From positions 42,971-106,970 of the forward strand of contig NZ_JAANMS010000008.1 in NCBI RefSeq assembly GCF_011250565.1: DNA of 64,000 bases, given 5' to 3'. The stretch is from Nocardioides sp. IC4_145. GTDB taxonomy: Bacteria > Actinomycetota > Actinomycetes > Propionibacteriales > Nocardioidaceae. Position 1 is the first letter of the stretch, and the number at the start of each line of letters is the position of its first letter. The notes beneath the pieces were generated by a model. That model saw only the letters and a program-made list of their open reading frames with translations, did no database searches and was not told the origin of the DNA. The translations under genes and the position numbers were made by a program. Of this stretch, positions 19,881-28,957 are shown piece by piece.

Positions 19881-21736
19881 GGACGCGGGACGAGAGCGGC
19901 GCGACGGCGGTGATCGTCGGCATCCTCGCGGTCGTGCTGTTCGGGGTGGCCGCGCTGGCCGTCGACCTCGGCAACGCGTGGGCGCGGGAGAGGTCGGTCC
20001 AGAAGCAGGTCGACGTCACTGCCCTGAGCGTGGGTCACCTGCTGCCGGCGTCCGCCAGCGACCTCCCGGCCATCGCGGATGCCGCCGCGGCGTACCTCAC
20101 GGGCAACGTCGCCTCCGGCCAGGAGGCCATCGTGGTGGACGACCTCAAGAACGGAGTGCTGGCCGACGGCGAGGTCCGGCTGCAGGACGAGGACGGCGAC
20201 GCCTGCACCTCTGAGTGCGTGCGGCTCGAGATCACGGCACCCGGTGCGCGGGTCGACTTCGGCCTGGCCGGCGTCCTGGGTGAGAGCGGACTGGACGTGC
20301 AGCGGTCAGCAGTGGTCCAGGCGTTCTCCGCCATTCCGCGCGGGGAGAGCGTGCTGCCGTTCTGGTTGCCCAGTGGTTGTGCGCTCGGCCCGGCGATGCT
20401 CGACGTGGCGCCCGGGAACTCCGGGAAGTTCGCAGCATCGCCCGCCCCGGCCACGACCTCGGGGACAACCACCTCTGCGACGACCACCACGTCCACGCAG
20501 ACGGTCCCTGTCGTCCTGCCGAGCGACGTGCAGCAGGGGACCCACGCGATCGTGGGTCCCGCGGCGCCGAGCGTGGCGGGGGTCGGACAGACGCTGTCTG
20601 TCGGCAACCTCCGGCTGACCGGCATCCCGAGCAACATCGACCGGGCGTCGATCCGATTCGTGGCGCCGGACGGGTCATGGCACGAGTACGCCGCGATGGA
20701 CGTCGGCAAGACCGACCCGCTCATCGTGCCGTCGTTCTCCATCGGCCCCGAGGTGACGGGGACACCGGGCGCCTGGCGCGTCTTCGGCGTGGTCCAGGAG
20801 AAGAACGACAAGAAGCTGCCGCAGATCTCGACGAGCTCCCTCGAGTTCACGGTCAACGGGCCGGCGCCGGTGGTGCCGCCCCCGCCGGTGGAGCCGGCGC
20901 CGGAGCCCGCCAGCGACGCCGGCATGGTGGAGGAGATCGTGGTCGCACCGACCACGGCCGTCGGCTGCGTCGGACAGCAGCGCGGCAACTTCGGCCAGCT
21001 CGACAGCCCGCGGAAGGGCGGCTCAGGAACAGCCGACACCCTCGCACTCAACATCGCCGCGGGGCTCGATCACCTCCTCGCGCCGTACCCGTTCCCGGCG
21101 GGGACCGCTGAGGCCAAGGACTGCGGCTCGGGCGCGGGCCTCCTGCCCGACGCACAGCTGGACAGCTCGTCGCGGGACGGGAACAACTGCATCGCCGGCC
21201 TGCCCGGCAACCGGGTCAGTCCGCTCGCACCCGGGTTCATCACGGGCGTCGCCGGTCACCCGGGCCGGATCGCCGCCACGCGCGGTACGACGACCTGCCC
21301 CGGCCGATCGAACGTCTCCTACGGCGGGGCCACCGTCAACAACGACGTGTTGTCGTGCTTCCTGCGCACCGGGTACTCGCTCGAGCACATCAGCCGACCC
21401 AGTGGCGTCACCCCGACCATGCTCGACCCGGCGGTGATCCACTCGCCCCGCTTCGTGTGGGTGCCCGTCGTCGGTGCGTCCGACAGGGTCCAGAAGGGCT
21501 TCCAACCGATCCGGGAGTTCGCTCCGGCCTTCATCACCGACGAAGGTCCGACCAGCACCCGTACGACGACCGACGCCACGGCTGCCAACGGCATCGTTCT
21601 CAACGGCGGAGGCAAGCAGGTCCAGGGGGTCCAGGTCTACGTCTTCAACAAGGACGCCCTGCCCATCGAGGAGTCGGCGCCGACGGTGGCGTATGACCCG
21701 GTCGTCGGCATGAAGGTCGCCCGGCTCGTGCGCTGA
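19877..21736 (+). CDS. TadG-like pilus-assembly protein, second copy
   Basis: A 619-residue protein beginning MRTRDESGATAVIVGILAVV and AALAVDLGNAWARERSVQ, the Tad-family N-terminal motif (putative Flp pilus-assembly TadE/G-like). A Thr/Ser-rich low-complexity stretch lies near residues 190-210 and a Pro-rich hinge (PAPVVPPPPVEPAPEPA) near 335-350. The rest has no domain I recognise and several cysteines. It shares layout but little obvious sequence with the product at 17459. GTG start overlaps the tadE stop. It is the last gene of the inserted block before yraN. Confidence 0.75.
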   Translation: MRTRDESGATAVIVGILAVVLFGVAALAVDLGNAWARERSVQKQVDVTALSVGHLLPASASDLPAIADAAAAYLTGNVASGQEAIVVDDLKNGVLADGEVRLQDEDGDACTSECVRLEITAPGARVDFGLAGVLGESGLDVQRSAVVQAFSAIPRGESVLPFWLPSGCALGPAMLDVAPGNSGKFAASPAPATTSGTTTSATTTTSTQTVPVVLPSDVQQGTHAIVGPAAPSVAGVGQTLSVGNLRLTGIPSNIDRASIRFVAPDGSWHEYAAMDVGKTDPLIVPSFSIGPEVTGTPGAWRVFGVVQEKNDKKLPQISTSSLEFTVNGPAPVVPPPPVEPAPEPASDAGMVEEIVVAPTTAVGCVGQQRGNFGQLDSPRKGGSGTADTLALNIAAGLDHLLAPYPFPAGTAEAKDCGSGAGLLPDAQLDSSSRDGNNCIAGLPGNRVSPLAPGFITGVAGHPGRIAATRGTTTCPGRSNVSYGGATVNNDVLSCFLRTGYSLEHISRPSGVTPTMLDPAVIHSPRFVWVPVVGASDRVQKGFQPIREFAPAFITDEGPTSTRTTTDATAANGIVLNGGGKQVQGVQVYVFNKDALPIEESAPTVAYDPVVGMKVARLVR

Positions 21737-21850
21737 CGGCCCAGCCGCCGTCCACAACGGGTGCCGCCCGCGCGTTCCTCCACACGCTGGCCACGGCACC
21801 GAACGCGACGTCCGCCCTCACGGGCAGCCTCGGCGCAGGAGGTCGAGGAC

Positions 21851-22219
21851 ATGACGACGACAGCAGCGCGGAACCACGCGGTGGGGCAGTACGGCGAGAC
21901 GCTCGCCGCCCGGCACCTGGTGGCGGAGGGGATGGCCCTCCTGGACCGGAACTGGCGGTGCGAGCAGGGCGAGATCGACCTGGTGCTGAGGGACGGGCGC
22001 ACGGTCGTGATCTGCGAGGTGAAGACCCGCAGTGGCCGGATCGGCGGGACGCCGCACGAGGCGGTGACCGACATCAAGGTGGCGCGGCTCCGCCGGTTGG
22101 CCAACCGGTGGCTGGAGGAGCACGGCATCGCCCACCTCGAGTCGCGGGTGGACATGGTGTGCGTGCAGCTGCCGCGCCGCGGAGCCGCCGAGGTCGAGCA
22201 CGTGCGGGGGATCGGCTGA
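21851..22219 (+). CDS. YraN family protein (UPF0102, predicted endonuclease fold)
   Basis: A 122-residue protein with the restriction-endonuclease-like signature of the family: GQYGETLAARHL, then EIDLVLRDGRTVVICEVKTR with the D...E-x-K active-site pattern. The cellular role is unsettled. ATG 21851 is chosen over the longer frame because AGGAGG lies upstream at a suitable distance and it gives the family's N-terminus. It overlaps comM by 1 nt (TGATG) and sits in the conserved yraN-comM-dprA order. Confidence 0.93.
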   Translation: MTTTAARNHAVGQYGETLAARHLVAEGMALLDRNWRCEQGEIDLVLRDGRTVVICEVKTRSGRIGGTPHEAVTDIKVARLRRLANRWLEEHGIAHLESRVDMVCVQLPRRGAAEVEHVRGIG

Positions 22220-23814
22220 TGGCCTTCGCGACCGCGCACACCGTCTCGCTCCAGGGAGCCGTGGGCCACCTGATCGAGGTGCAGGCCGACGTCTCGCCCG
22301 GCATCGTCGCGACGGTCGTCGTGGGCCGGCCCGACGTGTCCCTCAACGAGGCGCGCGACCGCTGTCGCATGGCGATCGCCAACAGCGACCTCGGATGGCC
22401 GTCGAACAAGCGGGTCACGATCCTGCTGAGCCCGGCGGACCTGCACAAGACCGGCAGCCACTTCGACCTGGCGATGGCGATGGCCGTGCTGGGCGCGAAC
22501 GGCAAGGTGCCGAAGGCGGCGCTGGCGGGCTGCCTGTTCGTCGGCGAGCTGACGCTGGCCGGTGGCCTGCGGTCGGTGCCCGGTGTGCTGCCGATGGTGC
22601 TGGCGGCGGCGCGACGTGGCATCACCGAGGTCTACGTGCCCGAGCCGCAGGCCGCCGAGGCGTGCATGGTGCCCGGCGTCTCGGTGTACGGCATGCGCTC
22701 GCTCGCGCAGGTCGCGGCCCAGCTGGCGGGGGAGGAAGTGCCTGACGCACCGCCCGTGGCCCAGCAGTCGGGCAGCCGGCTGCTCACCTGGCGCGGCGAC
22801 GACCGGCTCGAGGACACCGACATGGTCGACGTCCTCGGTCTCGCCGACGCGCGCTACGCGCTCGAGGTGGCCGCGGCCGGGTCGCACCACCTCATGCTCA
22901 CCGGGCCCAAGGGCGCCGGCAAGACCACTCTCGCGGAGCGCCTGCCGGGCCTGCTGCCCGACCTCGATGCGGAGGAGTCGCTCGAGCTCACCGCCCTGCA
23001 CTCGCTGGCCGGGGTGCTCGACCCGGCTGCCGGCATGTTGACCCGGCCGCCGTTCGCCGCGCCGCACCACGACGCCAGCAAGGCGAGCCTCATCGGCGGT
23101 GGGACCGGACGGGTGCGCCCCGGGGAGATCAGCCGTGCGCACCACGGGGTGCTGTTCATGGACGAGTTCCCGCTGTTCCGCACCGACGTCATCGAGGCGC
23201 TGCGCCAACCGCTGGAGAGCGGCGACGTCACGATCGCCCGAGGGGAGCAGTCCGCCACCTTCCCGGCGCGCGGGATCCTGGTCGTCGCGTGCAACCCCTG
23301 CCCCTGCGGCGAGTACTCACCCGTGGCCCGCGACAACCGCTGCACCTGCAGCGAGCGAGCCCGGCGGGACTACCGCAGCCGGATCACCGGCCCTCTGAGC
23401 GACCGCATCGACATCACCCGTGAGGTCGTCCCGCTGCAGGCCGGCGGCATCGGCGCGGCCGGCAACTTCGGCCCGCCGGAGTCGTCGGCGCAGATCCGGG
23501 AGCGGGTGACGGCCGCCCGTCGCAAGCAGGCGGAGAGGTACGCCGGCTGCGGCTGGCGCTTGAACGGACACGTGCCCGGCCCGGCCCTGCGCGAGCTGTG
23601 GCCGCTGTCGACGGCCGCCCAGCGGTTGCTCGACGACAAGATCGGCAAGGGTCTGCTGACCCGGCGAGGCGCGGTCCGGGTCCACCGGCTCGCGTGGACC
23701 GTGGCCGACCTCGCCGGGGCGGCCGGACCGGGTGAGGTCGAGCTGTGCACCGCCCTGCGGCTGCGGACCGCCGAACCCCTGCTGCTCGCGGACCTGGAGA
23801 GGCGGGCCGGATGA
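22219..23814 (+). CDS. comM: YifB/ComM family Mg-chelatase-like AAA+ ATPase
   Basis: A 531-residue protein. Residues 1-180 form a Lon-protease-like fold (LNEARDRCRMAIANSDLGWP, GSHFDLAMAMAVLG). The AAA+ domain has Walker A GPKGAGKTT and Walker B-like GVLFMDEFP; a cysteine cluster CNPCPCGEYS follows. ComM helicases promote branch migration during natural transformation (shown in Vibrio and relatives). It is coupled at both ends (TGATG with yraN, ATGA with dprA). The dprA linkage supports a role in handling incoming DNA. Confidence 0.94.
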   Translation: MAFATAHTVSLQGAVGHLIEVQADVSPGIVATVVVGRPDVSLNEARDRCRMAIANSDLGWPSNKRVTILLSPADLHKTGSHFDLAMAMAVLGANGKVPKAALAGCLFVGELTLAGGLRSVPGVLPMVLAAARRGITEVYVPEPQAAEACMVPGVSVYGMRSLAQVAAQLAGEEVPDAPPVAQQSGSRLLTWRGDDRLEDTDMVDVLGLADARYALEVAAAGSHHLMLTGPKGAGKTTLAERLPGLLPDLDAEESLELTALHSLAGVLDPAAGMLTRPPFAAPHHDASKASLIGGGTGRVRPGEISRAHHGVLFMDEFPLFRTDVIEALRQPLESGDVTIARGEQSATFPARGILVVACNPCPCGEYSPVARDNRCTCSERARRDYRSRITGPLSDRIDITREVVPLQAGGIGAAGNFGPPESSAQIRERVTAARRKQAERYAGCGWRLNGHVPGPALRELWPLSTAAQRLLDDKIGKGLLTRRGAVRVHRLAWTVADLAGAAGPGEVELCTALRLRTAEPLLLADLERRAG

Positions 23815-24956
23815 CCGGCGATGCGAGCGATGCGGACCGTCTCGCACGGGTGGCACTCTCCCGACTGGGGGAGCCGGGGGACCCGCGGTTCGCGGTCCAC
23901 ACCGCACAGATGGGGGCACCGGCGTTCCACGACGCGCTCCTGCACGAGCGGGACCCCGGCAGCGGCGTCCTCACCGACGTGGCCACCCGGCTGGGAGCGA
24001 TGCAGCCGGAGCGAGACCTGGAGCTCGCGGCCCGGCTGGGCATCCGGTTCGTCGTGCCAGGGGACGCGGAGTGGCCAGAGCAGCTCGACGACCTGATGGG
24101 GGCGGGACAGGTCCACCGACGCGGCGGCCCGCCGCTCGGCCTGTGGGCGAAGGGGCCGGTGCGGCTGGACCGGTTGGCCGGCTCCCTGGCGGTGGTCGGC
24201 TCGCGCTCCGCCACGACGTACGGCGTCGACGTGGCCGCCTCGATCGGTGCCGGCGTCGCTCGGGCCGGCCTGCCCGTGGTCTCCGGCGCGGCGTTCGGCA
24301 TCGACCTGGCCGCCCACCGGGGCGCGCTCGCCGTCGAGGGGCTCACGGTCGCGGTGCTGGCATGCGGCGTCGACCGCGCTTACCCGACCGCGCACCGCAG
24401 CTTGCTCGACCACCTCGCCGGCCACGGGCTGGTGGTCTCCGAGCTCCCGCCCGGATCCGCCCCGACTCGACTGCGGTTCCTCGCGCGGAACAGGCTGATC
24501 GCTGCCCTGGCCCGCGGCACGGTCGTCGTCGAGGCGGCGGTGCGCAGTGGCGCGCTCAGCACCGCCAACTGGGCCGGTCGGGTCAACCGGACGGTGATGG
24601 GTGTCCCCGGGCCGGTGACCAGCGCGCAGTCGCAGGGTGTGCACGAGCTCGTGCGCACGGGTGCCGCGATGCTGGTGACCTCGCCCGAGGACGTGCTCGA
24701 GCTGGTGGGGGAGTCCGGTGCCCACCTGGTCGAGGAGCTCCGGGGGCCGGAGCGGCAGCGCGACCGGCTGTCGTTGCGACACCAGCAGGTGCTGGACGCG
24801 GTGCCGGTGGCGCGACCCGCACACGTCGACTCGATCTCGCGCACCGCCGGGCTCAGCATCTCCGACACCGGGAACGCGCTGATGCGCCTGCGGGCGGTCG
24901 GGCTGGTCGAGGCAGACGGGGACGGGTGGCGGCTCGCCGCGCTGGCTCACCAGTGA
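23811..24956 (+). CDS. dprA: DNA-processing protein DprA
   Basis: Binds incoming single-stranded DNA and loads RecA. It has 381 residues. The Rossmann-like core reads LAVVGSRSATTYG, VVSGAAFGIDLAAHRGAL and ARNRLIAALARGTVVVEA. A C-terminal winged-helix-type region covers about residues 315-381 (VDSISRTAGLSISDTGNALM). ATG overlaps the comM TGA by 4 bp. DprA in actinobacteria without known competence machinery may serve other recombination roles. Confidence 0.95.
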   Translation: MTGDASDADRLARVALSRLGEPGDPRFAVHTAQMGAPAFHDALLHERDPGSGVLTDVATRLGAMQPERDLELAARLGIRFVVPGDAEWPEQLDDLMGAGQVHRRGGPPLGLWAKGPVRLDRLAGSLAVVGSRSATTYGVDVAASIGAGVARAGLPVVSGAAFGIDLAAHRGALAVEGLTVAVLACGVDRAYPTAHRSLLDHLAGHGLVVSELPPGSAPTRLRFLARNRLIAALARGTVVVEAAVRSGALSTANWAGRVNRTVMGVPGPVTSAQSQGVHELVRTGAAMLVTSPEDVLELVGESGAHLVEELRGPERQRDRLSLRHQQVLDAVPVARPAHVDSISRTAGLSISDTGNALMRLRAVGLVEADGDGWRLAALAHQ

Positions 24957-24972
24957 GGGCACGCAGTCTTCC

Positions 24973-24978
24973 TAGACT
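24973..24978 (+). promoter_or_regulatory. -10 TAGACT, leaderless start of xerC
   Basis: TAGACT followed by 8 nt and GTG 24987, with no ribosome binding site between. Confidence 0.55.
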
Positions 24979-24986
24979 CCTCGACC

Positions 24987-25937
24987 GTGGGTGCGGAGAC
25001 CGAGGAACAGCCGCGGCCGGACGAGCTGCCGGAGCCGATGGCTCGTGTGCTCGCCGACTACGAGCGCCACCTCGTCGCCGAGCGTGACCTGACCCCGCAC
25101 ACCGTCCGCGCCTACACGACCGACGTCGCCGGCCTGCTCGGGCACGCGGCACGGCTCGGACACAGCGACGTGGCGGACCTCGACCTACGTGCCCTGCGCA
25201 GCTGGCTGGCCAAGCAGCAGACCCTCGGCCGCTCCCGCACGACCGTCGCGCGGCGGGCCACCGCGGCGCGGGTGTTCACCGCTTGGCTGCTGCGCACCGG
25301 GCGCGCCGCGACCGACGCGGGCGCCAGCCTCGGCAGTCCGAAGGCGCACAAGTCGCTCCCGCCGGTGCTGCGCGCCGACGAAGCGGCCGACCTGGTGCGA
25401 TCGGCCGCCGAGCTCGCCGACGACGGCAGCCCGGTCGGCCTGCGGGACGTCGCGATGCTCGAGCTGCTGTACGCCACCGGCATCCGCGTCGGCGAGCTCG
25501 TCGGTCTCGACGTCGACGACGTCGACCGGGAGCGCAACGTCGTCCGCGTCCTCGGCAAGGGGCGCAAGGAGCGCACCGTCCCGTTCGGCCGGCCCGCCGC
25601 GCGGGCCCTGGACTTCTGGGTCAAGCACGGCCGGCCGCACCTGGCGGTCGACGGTTCCGGCTCGGCGCTCTTCCTCGGCGTCCGCGGGAAGCGGATCGAC
25701 CAGCGCGCGGTGCGCACACTCGTGCACCGCCGGATCGCCGACGTCCCCGGCGCGCCCGACATCGGTCCGCACGGGCTGCGGCACACCGCCGCGACGCACC
25801 TGCTCGAGGGCGGTGCGGACCTCCGCTCGGTGCAGGAGATCCTCGGCCACGCCTCGCTCGCCACGACCCAGCTCTACACGCACGTCACCACCGACCGGTT
25901 GCGCCGGGCCTACCAGCAGGCGCACCCGCGGGCCTGA
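24987..25937 (+). CDS. xerC: Tyrosine recombinase XerC
   Basis: Chromosome-dimer resolution recombinase acting at dif with XerD. It has 316 residues, normal size. An N-terminal SAM-like DNA-binding domain covers about 20-105. The catalytic set is complete: R167 (TGIRVGEL), K191 (LGKGRKER), H262 and R265 (HGLRHTAATHLL), H288 (LGHASLATT) and Y297 (LYTHV). Location after dprA and before rpsB is the normal actinobacterial xerC site, so it is housekeeping rather than a phage integrase. It converges on the M23-like gene. Confidence 0.94.
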   Translation: MGAETEEQPRPDELPEPMARVLADYERHLVAERDLTPHTVRAYTTDVAGLLGHAARLGHSDVADLDLRALRSWLAKQQTLGRSRTTVARRATAARVFTAWLLRTGRAATDAGASLGSPKAHKSLPPVLRADEAADLVRSAAELADDGSPVGLRDVAMLELLYATGIRVGELVGLDVDDVDRERNVVRVLGKGRKERTVPFGRPAARALDFWVKHGRPHLAVDGSGSALFLGVRGKRIDQRAVRTLVHRRIADVPGAPDIGPHGLRHTAATHLLEGGADLRSVQEILGHASLATTQLYTHVTTDRLRRAYQQAHPRA

Positions 25938-25961
25938 TCTCCACAGGGTGGCGGCAGGTGC

Positions 25962-26029
25962 CGGGGTAGTCCGTGACGTTCCGCAGGTCGATGCGTCGAA
26001 ACACCTGCCGAACGTCACGGACTATCCCG
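25962..26029 (+). repeat. Long inverted repeat at convergent xerC/M23 junction
   Basis: Two 27-nt arms (25962-25988 and 26003-26029) complementary except for two positions, with a 14-nt loop. The arm opens CGGGGTAGTCCGTGACGTT. It resembles the element at 3694-3762 in its outer GGGGTAGT word. It probably also works as a bidirectional terminator. Confidence 0.75.
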
Positions 26030-26080
26030 CTCGACGGCAGGAGACCGACCAGCCGCTCACCGGAGGCGGGGCCGGCAGGA

Positions 26081-26659
26081 TCAGCGGGGAGCGGGAAGGC
26101 TGCTGACCGGCGGCCGCCAGCCGGCGTACGGACGGGGGAGCGTCGCAGCGCGGCCGACCCTGGCCGGTTCGTCCCGCCACAGCGGCAGCAGCCGGACCGG
26201 CCCGGCACCCACCAGGTCGAGCGGGTCGAGGTAGGTCTCGCCCTCGAGCCAACCCCAGTGCAGGCACGCCCGCGGGAAGCAGTGCGACCCGGTCAGCTCG
26301 AGCGACCCGACGACGTCGCCGGCGGCCACGGTGGTGCCGACCGGCACGCTCCCGGCGACCGGCTGGTACGTCGTCCGGGTCGCGCCGTGCGAGACCACGA
26401 CGACCCCGCGGCCGGCCAGCGTCCCGGACCACGTCACCTCGCCCGGCAGGGCCGCCCGCACCGGCTGTCCCGGCGACCCGAGCAGGTCGACGCCGCGGTG
26501 CCCGGCGCCGTACGGCGTCTCGGGCGGGTCGAAGTGCTCGACCACCGCCGGCTCGGGACGCAGCGGCCACTCACCGACGGGGTCGGTGTCCGCGGCGGGC
26601 GCGGCGGCCGGACCGGGTGGGAGCAGCGTGACCAGGAGGGCGAGCGTCGCGAGGTGCAT
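26081..26659 (-). CDS. M23-type (LytM) peptidase-like secreted protein, altered active site
   Basis: A 192-residue exported protein with signal peptide MHLATLALLVTLLPPGPAAA. The LytM fold is clear: GAGHRGVDLLG gives zinc ligands H54 and D58; VVVSHGATRTTYQPV and VAAGDVVGSLELTGSH follow. The final motif reads CLHWG (132-136), where active M23 enzymes have HxH: H134 remains as zinc ligand but the catalytic first His is Cys. It may be a weakly active or non-enzymatic wall-binding protein. ATG 26659 chosen because the signal peptide begins there. It is divergent from rpsB. Confidence 0.85.
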   Translation of the reverse strand: MHLATLALLVTLLPPGPAAAPAADTDPVGEWPLRPEPAVVEHFDPPETPYGAGHRGVDLLGSPGQPVRAALPGEVTWSGTLAGRGVVVVSHGATRTTYQPVAGSVPVGTTVAAGDVVGSLELTGSHCFPRACLHWGWLEGETYLDPLDLVGAGPVRLLPLWRDEPARVGRAATLPRPYAGWRPPVSSLPAPR

Positions 26660-27060
26660 GGACCCACGGTGCGACCGGACCGGGCCGCCCGGGACCCCCG
26701 CAGGAGGGCCTGTGCACGAGCCGGCACGAGAGCCGCGATGGGGACGGTTGTCGGCCCCGCAGCGACGATTGGCGGGGGACCGGGCGGACGCCGTAGGCTG
26801 GCAGGGCAGTCCGCACGTCACCACGCGTACTGACTTCGCACGTCGGCAGACCGCGGCGGTGCCCTCTCCAGGGAGCCGACCACCCGCGGGCGACGACCCT
26901 CGGTCCCAGCGAGAGCCGGGTCGGGTCGCGCGCCGGCGTCAGGGCGACCGGCACCCGTCGGCTCGCGGCAACTGAAAACGACCGGAGCGCGTCACCGGTC
27001 CGCCCTCGTTCGCAAGGGCGGGCACACGGCGGCGGCTCCACACACAGGAGAAAACACACC
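26660..27060 (+). other. Gene-free region: rpsB promoter and long leader
   Basis: A 401-nt region between the divergent M23-like gene and rpsB. It holds the rpsB promoter candidate at 26794-26799 and a leader of about 255 nt. Near its end are two short hairpins: GACCGG/CCGGTC (26980-26985 with 26995-27000) and CGCCCT/AGGGCG (27001-27006 with 27015-27020). rpsB leaders in other bacteria are bound by S2 for autoregulation; whether this one is cannot be told from sequence alone. Confidence 0.5.
26794..26799 (+). promoter_or_regulatory. -10 TAGGCT for rpsB-tsf
   Basis: TAGGCT with TTGGCG (26769-26774) 19 nt upstream, the best -35/-10 pair seen for a ribosomal gene in this window. Confidence 0.5.
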
Positions 27061-27987
27061 ATGGCAGTCGTGACCATGCGCCAGCTCCTCGAGAGCGGCG
27101 TTCACTTCGGGCACCAGACCCGTCGCTGGAACCCGAAGATGAAGCGCTTCATCATGACCGAGCGCAACGGCATCTACATCATCGACCTGCAGCAGTCGCT
27201 GGCCTACATCGACCGCTCCTACGCCTTCATCAAGGAGACGGTGGCCAAGGGCGGGACGATCATGTTCGTCGGCACCAAGAAGCAGGCGCAGGAGGCGATC
27301 GCCGAGCAGGCGACCCGCGTCGGCATGCCCTACGTCAACCAGCGCTGGCTGGGCGGCATGCTCACCAACTTCCAGACCGTGCACCAGCGGATCAACCGGC
27401 TCAAGGAGCTCGACGAGCTCGACTTCGACAACGTCGCCGCCTCGGGCCGCACCAAGAAGGAGCTCCTCCAGATGCGTCGCGAGCGCGACAAGCTGGAGAA
27501 GACCCTCGGCGGCATCCGCGAGATGGGTCGCACCCCGTCGGCCGTCTGGATCGTCGACACCAAGAAGGAGCACCTCGCCGTCGAGGAGGCTCGCAAGCTC
27601 CGGATCCCGATCATCGGCATCCTGGACACCAACTGCGACCCCGACGAGGTCGACTTCCCGATCCCGGGCAACGACGACGCCATCCGCGCCGTCGGGCTGC
27701 TGACCCGCGTGGTCGCCGACGCCGTCGCCGAGGGCCTCATCGCCCGCTCGGGTGGCAAGGCCGCCGCTGAGGGCACCTCGGCCGCCGCCGAGCCGCTGGC
27801 CGAGTGGGAGCGCGAGCTCCTCGGTGGCGAGGCCGAGCAGGCCGCCGTCGAGGCGACCGGTGGCGACGCCGCCGCCACCGAGGCCCCGGCCTCCGAGGCG
27901 ACCGGCGCGTCCTCCGAGGGCGCTGCCTCCGACGAGGCCGCGGCCGCCGCGACCGACGAGCCGGCCGCCGAGCAGCCCCAGGCCTGA
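27061..27987 (+). CDS. rpsB: 30S ribosomal protein S2
   Basis: Small-subunit protein. The core [20 protein letters not shown] to about residue 240 is complete, with [14 protein letters not shown] and the [12 protein letters not shown] segment. Total length is 308 residues because of a 60-residue C-terminal tail rich in Ala, Glu, Thr and Ser (for example [16 protein letters not shown]), probably disordered. GGAG ribosome binding site upstream of ATG. It is followed by a strong hairpin and then tsf, the universal rpsB-tsf pair. Confidence 0.98.
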   Translation: MAVVTMRQLLESGVHFGHQTRRWNPKMKRFIMTERNGIYIIDLQQSLAYIDRSYAFIKETVAKGGTIMFVGTKKQAQEAIAEQATRVGMPYVNQRWLGGMLTNFQTVHQRINRLKELDELDFDNVAASGRTKKELLQMRRERDKLEKTLGGIREMGRTPSAVWIVDTKKEHLAVEEARKLRIPIIGILDTNCDPDEVDFPIPGNDDAIRAVGLLTRVVADAVAEGLIARSGGKAAAEGTSAAAEPLAEWERELLGGEAEQAAVEATGGDAAATEAPASEATGASSEGAASDEAAAAATDEPAAEQPQA

Positions 27988-27998
27988 CCGTCCACCGA

Positions 27999-28035
27999 CG
28001 CGGCGCCGCACGTACGACGTACGCGCGGCGCCGCG
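27999..28035 (+). terminator. Hairpin between rpsB and tsf (attenuator)
   Basis: Eleven-bp arms CGCGGCGCCGC (27999-28009) and its complement (28025-28035), plus an inner CGTAC/GTACG stem. It would reduce tsf expression relative to rpsB, as seen for rpsB-tsf in other bacteria. Confidence 0.7.
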
Positions 28036-28103
28036 GCGATGGTCACGGCGGGCGTGAGCCCGCTCCAGTCTTCCGATTCCTGCGACCCAGACGGGACAAC
28101 ACC

Positions 28104-28916
28104 ATGGCGAACATCTCCGCCGCCGACGTCAAGAAGCTCCGCGAGCTCACCGGCGCCGGCATGATGGACTGCAAGAAGGCCCTGACCGAGGCCGACGGCG
28201 ACTTCGACAAGGCCGTCGAGATCCTCCGTGTCAAGGGTGCCGCGAAGGCCGAGGCCCGCGGCGCCGAGCGCGAGGCCACCGCCGGCCTCGTCGCCACCTC
28301 CGGCGGCGCGCTCGTCGAGCTGCGCTGCGAGACCGACTTCGTGGCCAAGGGTGACGAGTTCGTCGCCACCGCCCAGAAGATCGCCGACGCGGCCGCCGAG
28401 GCCAAGGCCGGCGACGCGGAGGCCCTCAAGGCCGTCCAGCTCGGCGACAAGACCGTCGGCGACGTCGTCGCCGACCTCGCCGTCTCCATCGGCGAGAAGA
28501 TCGAGCTCGGCCAGGTGGCGTACTTCGAGGGCTCGACGGTCGTCTACATGCACAAGCGTGCCGCCGACCTGCCGCCCGCCGTCGGCGTGCTCGTCGAGTT
28601 CGAGGGCGACGAGGAGGCCGCTCGCGGCGCCGCGATGCAGATCGCCGCGATGCGTCCGCAGTACCTCACCCGCGACGAGGTCCCCTCCGACGTCGTCGAC
28701 CACGAGCGCAGCATCGCCGAGCAGAAGTCGCGCGAGGAGGGCAAGCCCGAGCAGGCGATCGCCAAGATCACCGAGGGCCGCCTGAACGGCTTCTTCAAGG
28801 AGGTCGTCCTCCTCGAGCAGGCGTCGGTGACCGAGAACAAGAAGTCGGTCAAGGCCGTCCTCGACGAGGCCGGCACCACCCTCAAGCGCTTCGCCCGTTT
28901 CGAGGTCGGCGCCTGA
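28104..28916 (+). CDS. tsf: Elongation factor Ts
   Basis: Nucleotide exchange factor for EF-Tu. It has 270 residues, the actinobacterial size. The UBA-like N-terminus reads [20 protein letters not shown], the core has [11 protein letters not shown], and the C-terminal dimerisation part ends [12 protein letters not shown] 28104 is set by the family N-terminus ([11 protein letters not shown]); the longer frame runs back into rpsB. Confidence 0.98.
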   Translation: MANISAADVKKLRELTGAGMMDCKKALTEADGDFDKAVEILRVKGAAKAEARGAEREATAGLVATSGGALVELRCETDFVAKGDEFVATAQKIADAAAEAKAGDAEALKAVQLGDKTVGDVVADLAVSIGEKIELGQVAYFEGSTVVYMHKRAADLPPAVGVLVEFEGDEEAARGAAMQIAAMRPQYLTRDEVPSDVVDHERSIAEQKSREEGKPEQAIAKITEGRLNGFFKEVVLLEQASVTENKKSVKAVLDEAGTTLKRFARFEVGA

Positions 28917-28921
28917 GGCAC

Positions 28922-28927
28922 TAGGGT
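28922..28927 (+). promoter_or_regulatory. -10 TAGGGT for the pyrH transcript
   Basis: TAGGGT lies 6 nt after the tsf stop and 31 nt before the ATG of the small leader ORF at 28958. It suggests pyrH-frr is transcribed separately from rpsB-tsf. Confidence 0.45.
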
Positions 28928-28957
28928 CTGGCCAGACATCACGAGGAGGCCGGTTCG

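Noticed and set aside
24987..25937. Tyrosine recombinase as a phage or island integrase
   Set aside because: Its location after dprA and its size and motifs are those of housekeeping XerC; no att-like direct repeats or phage genes are seen.
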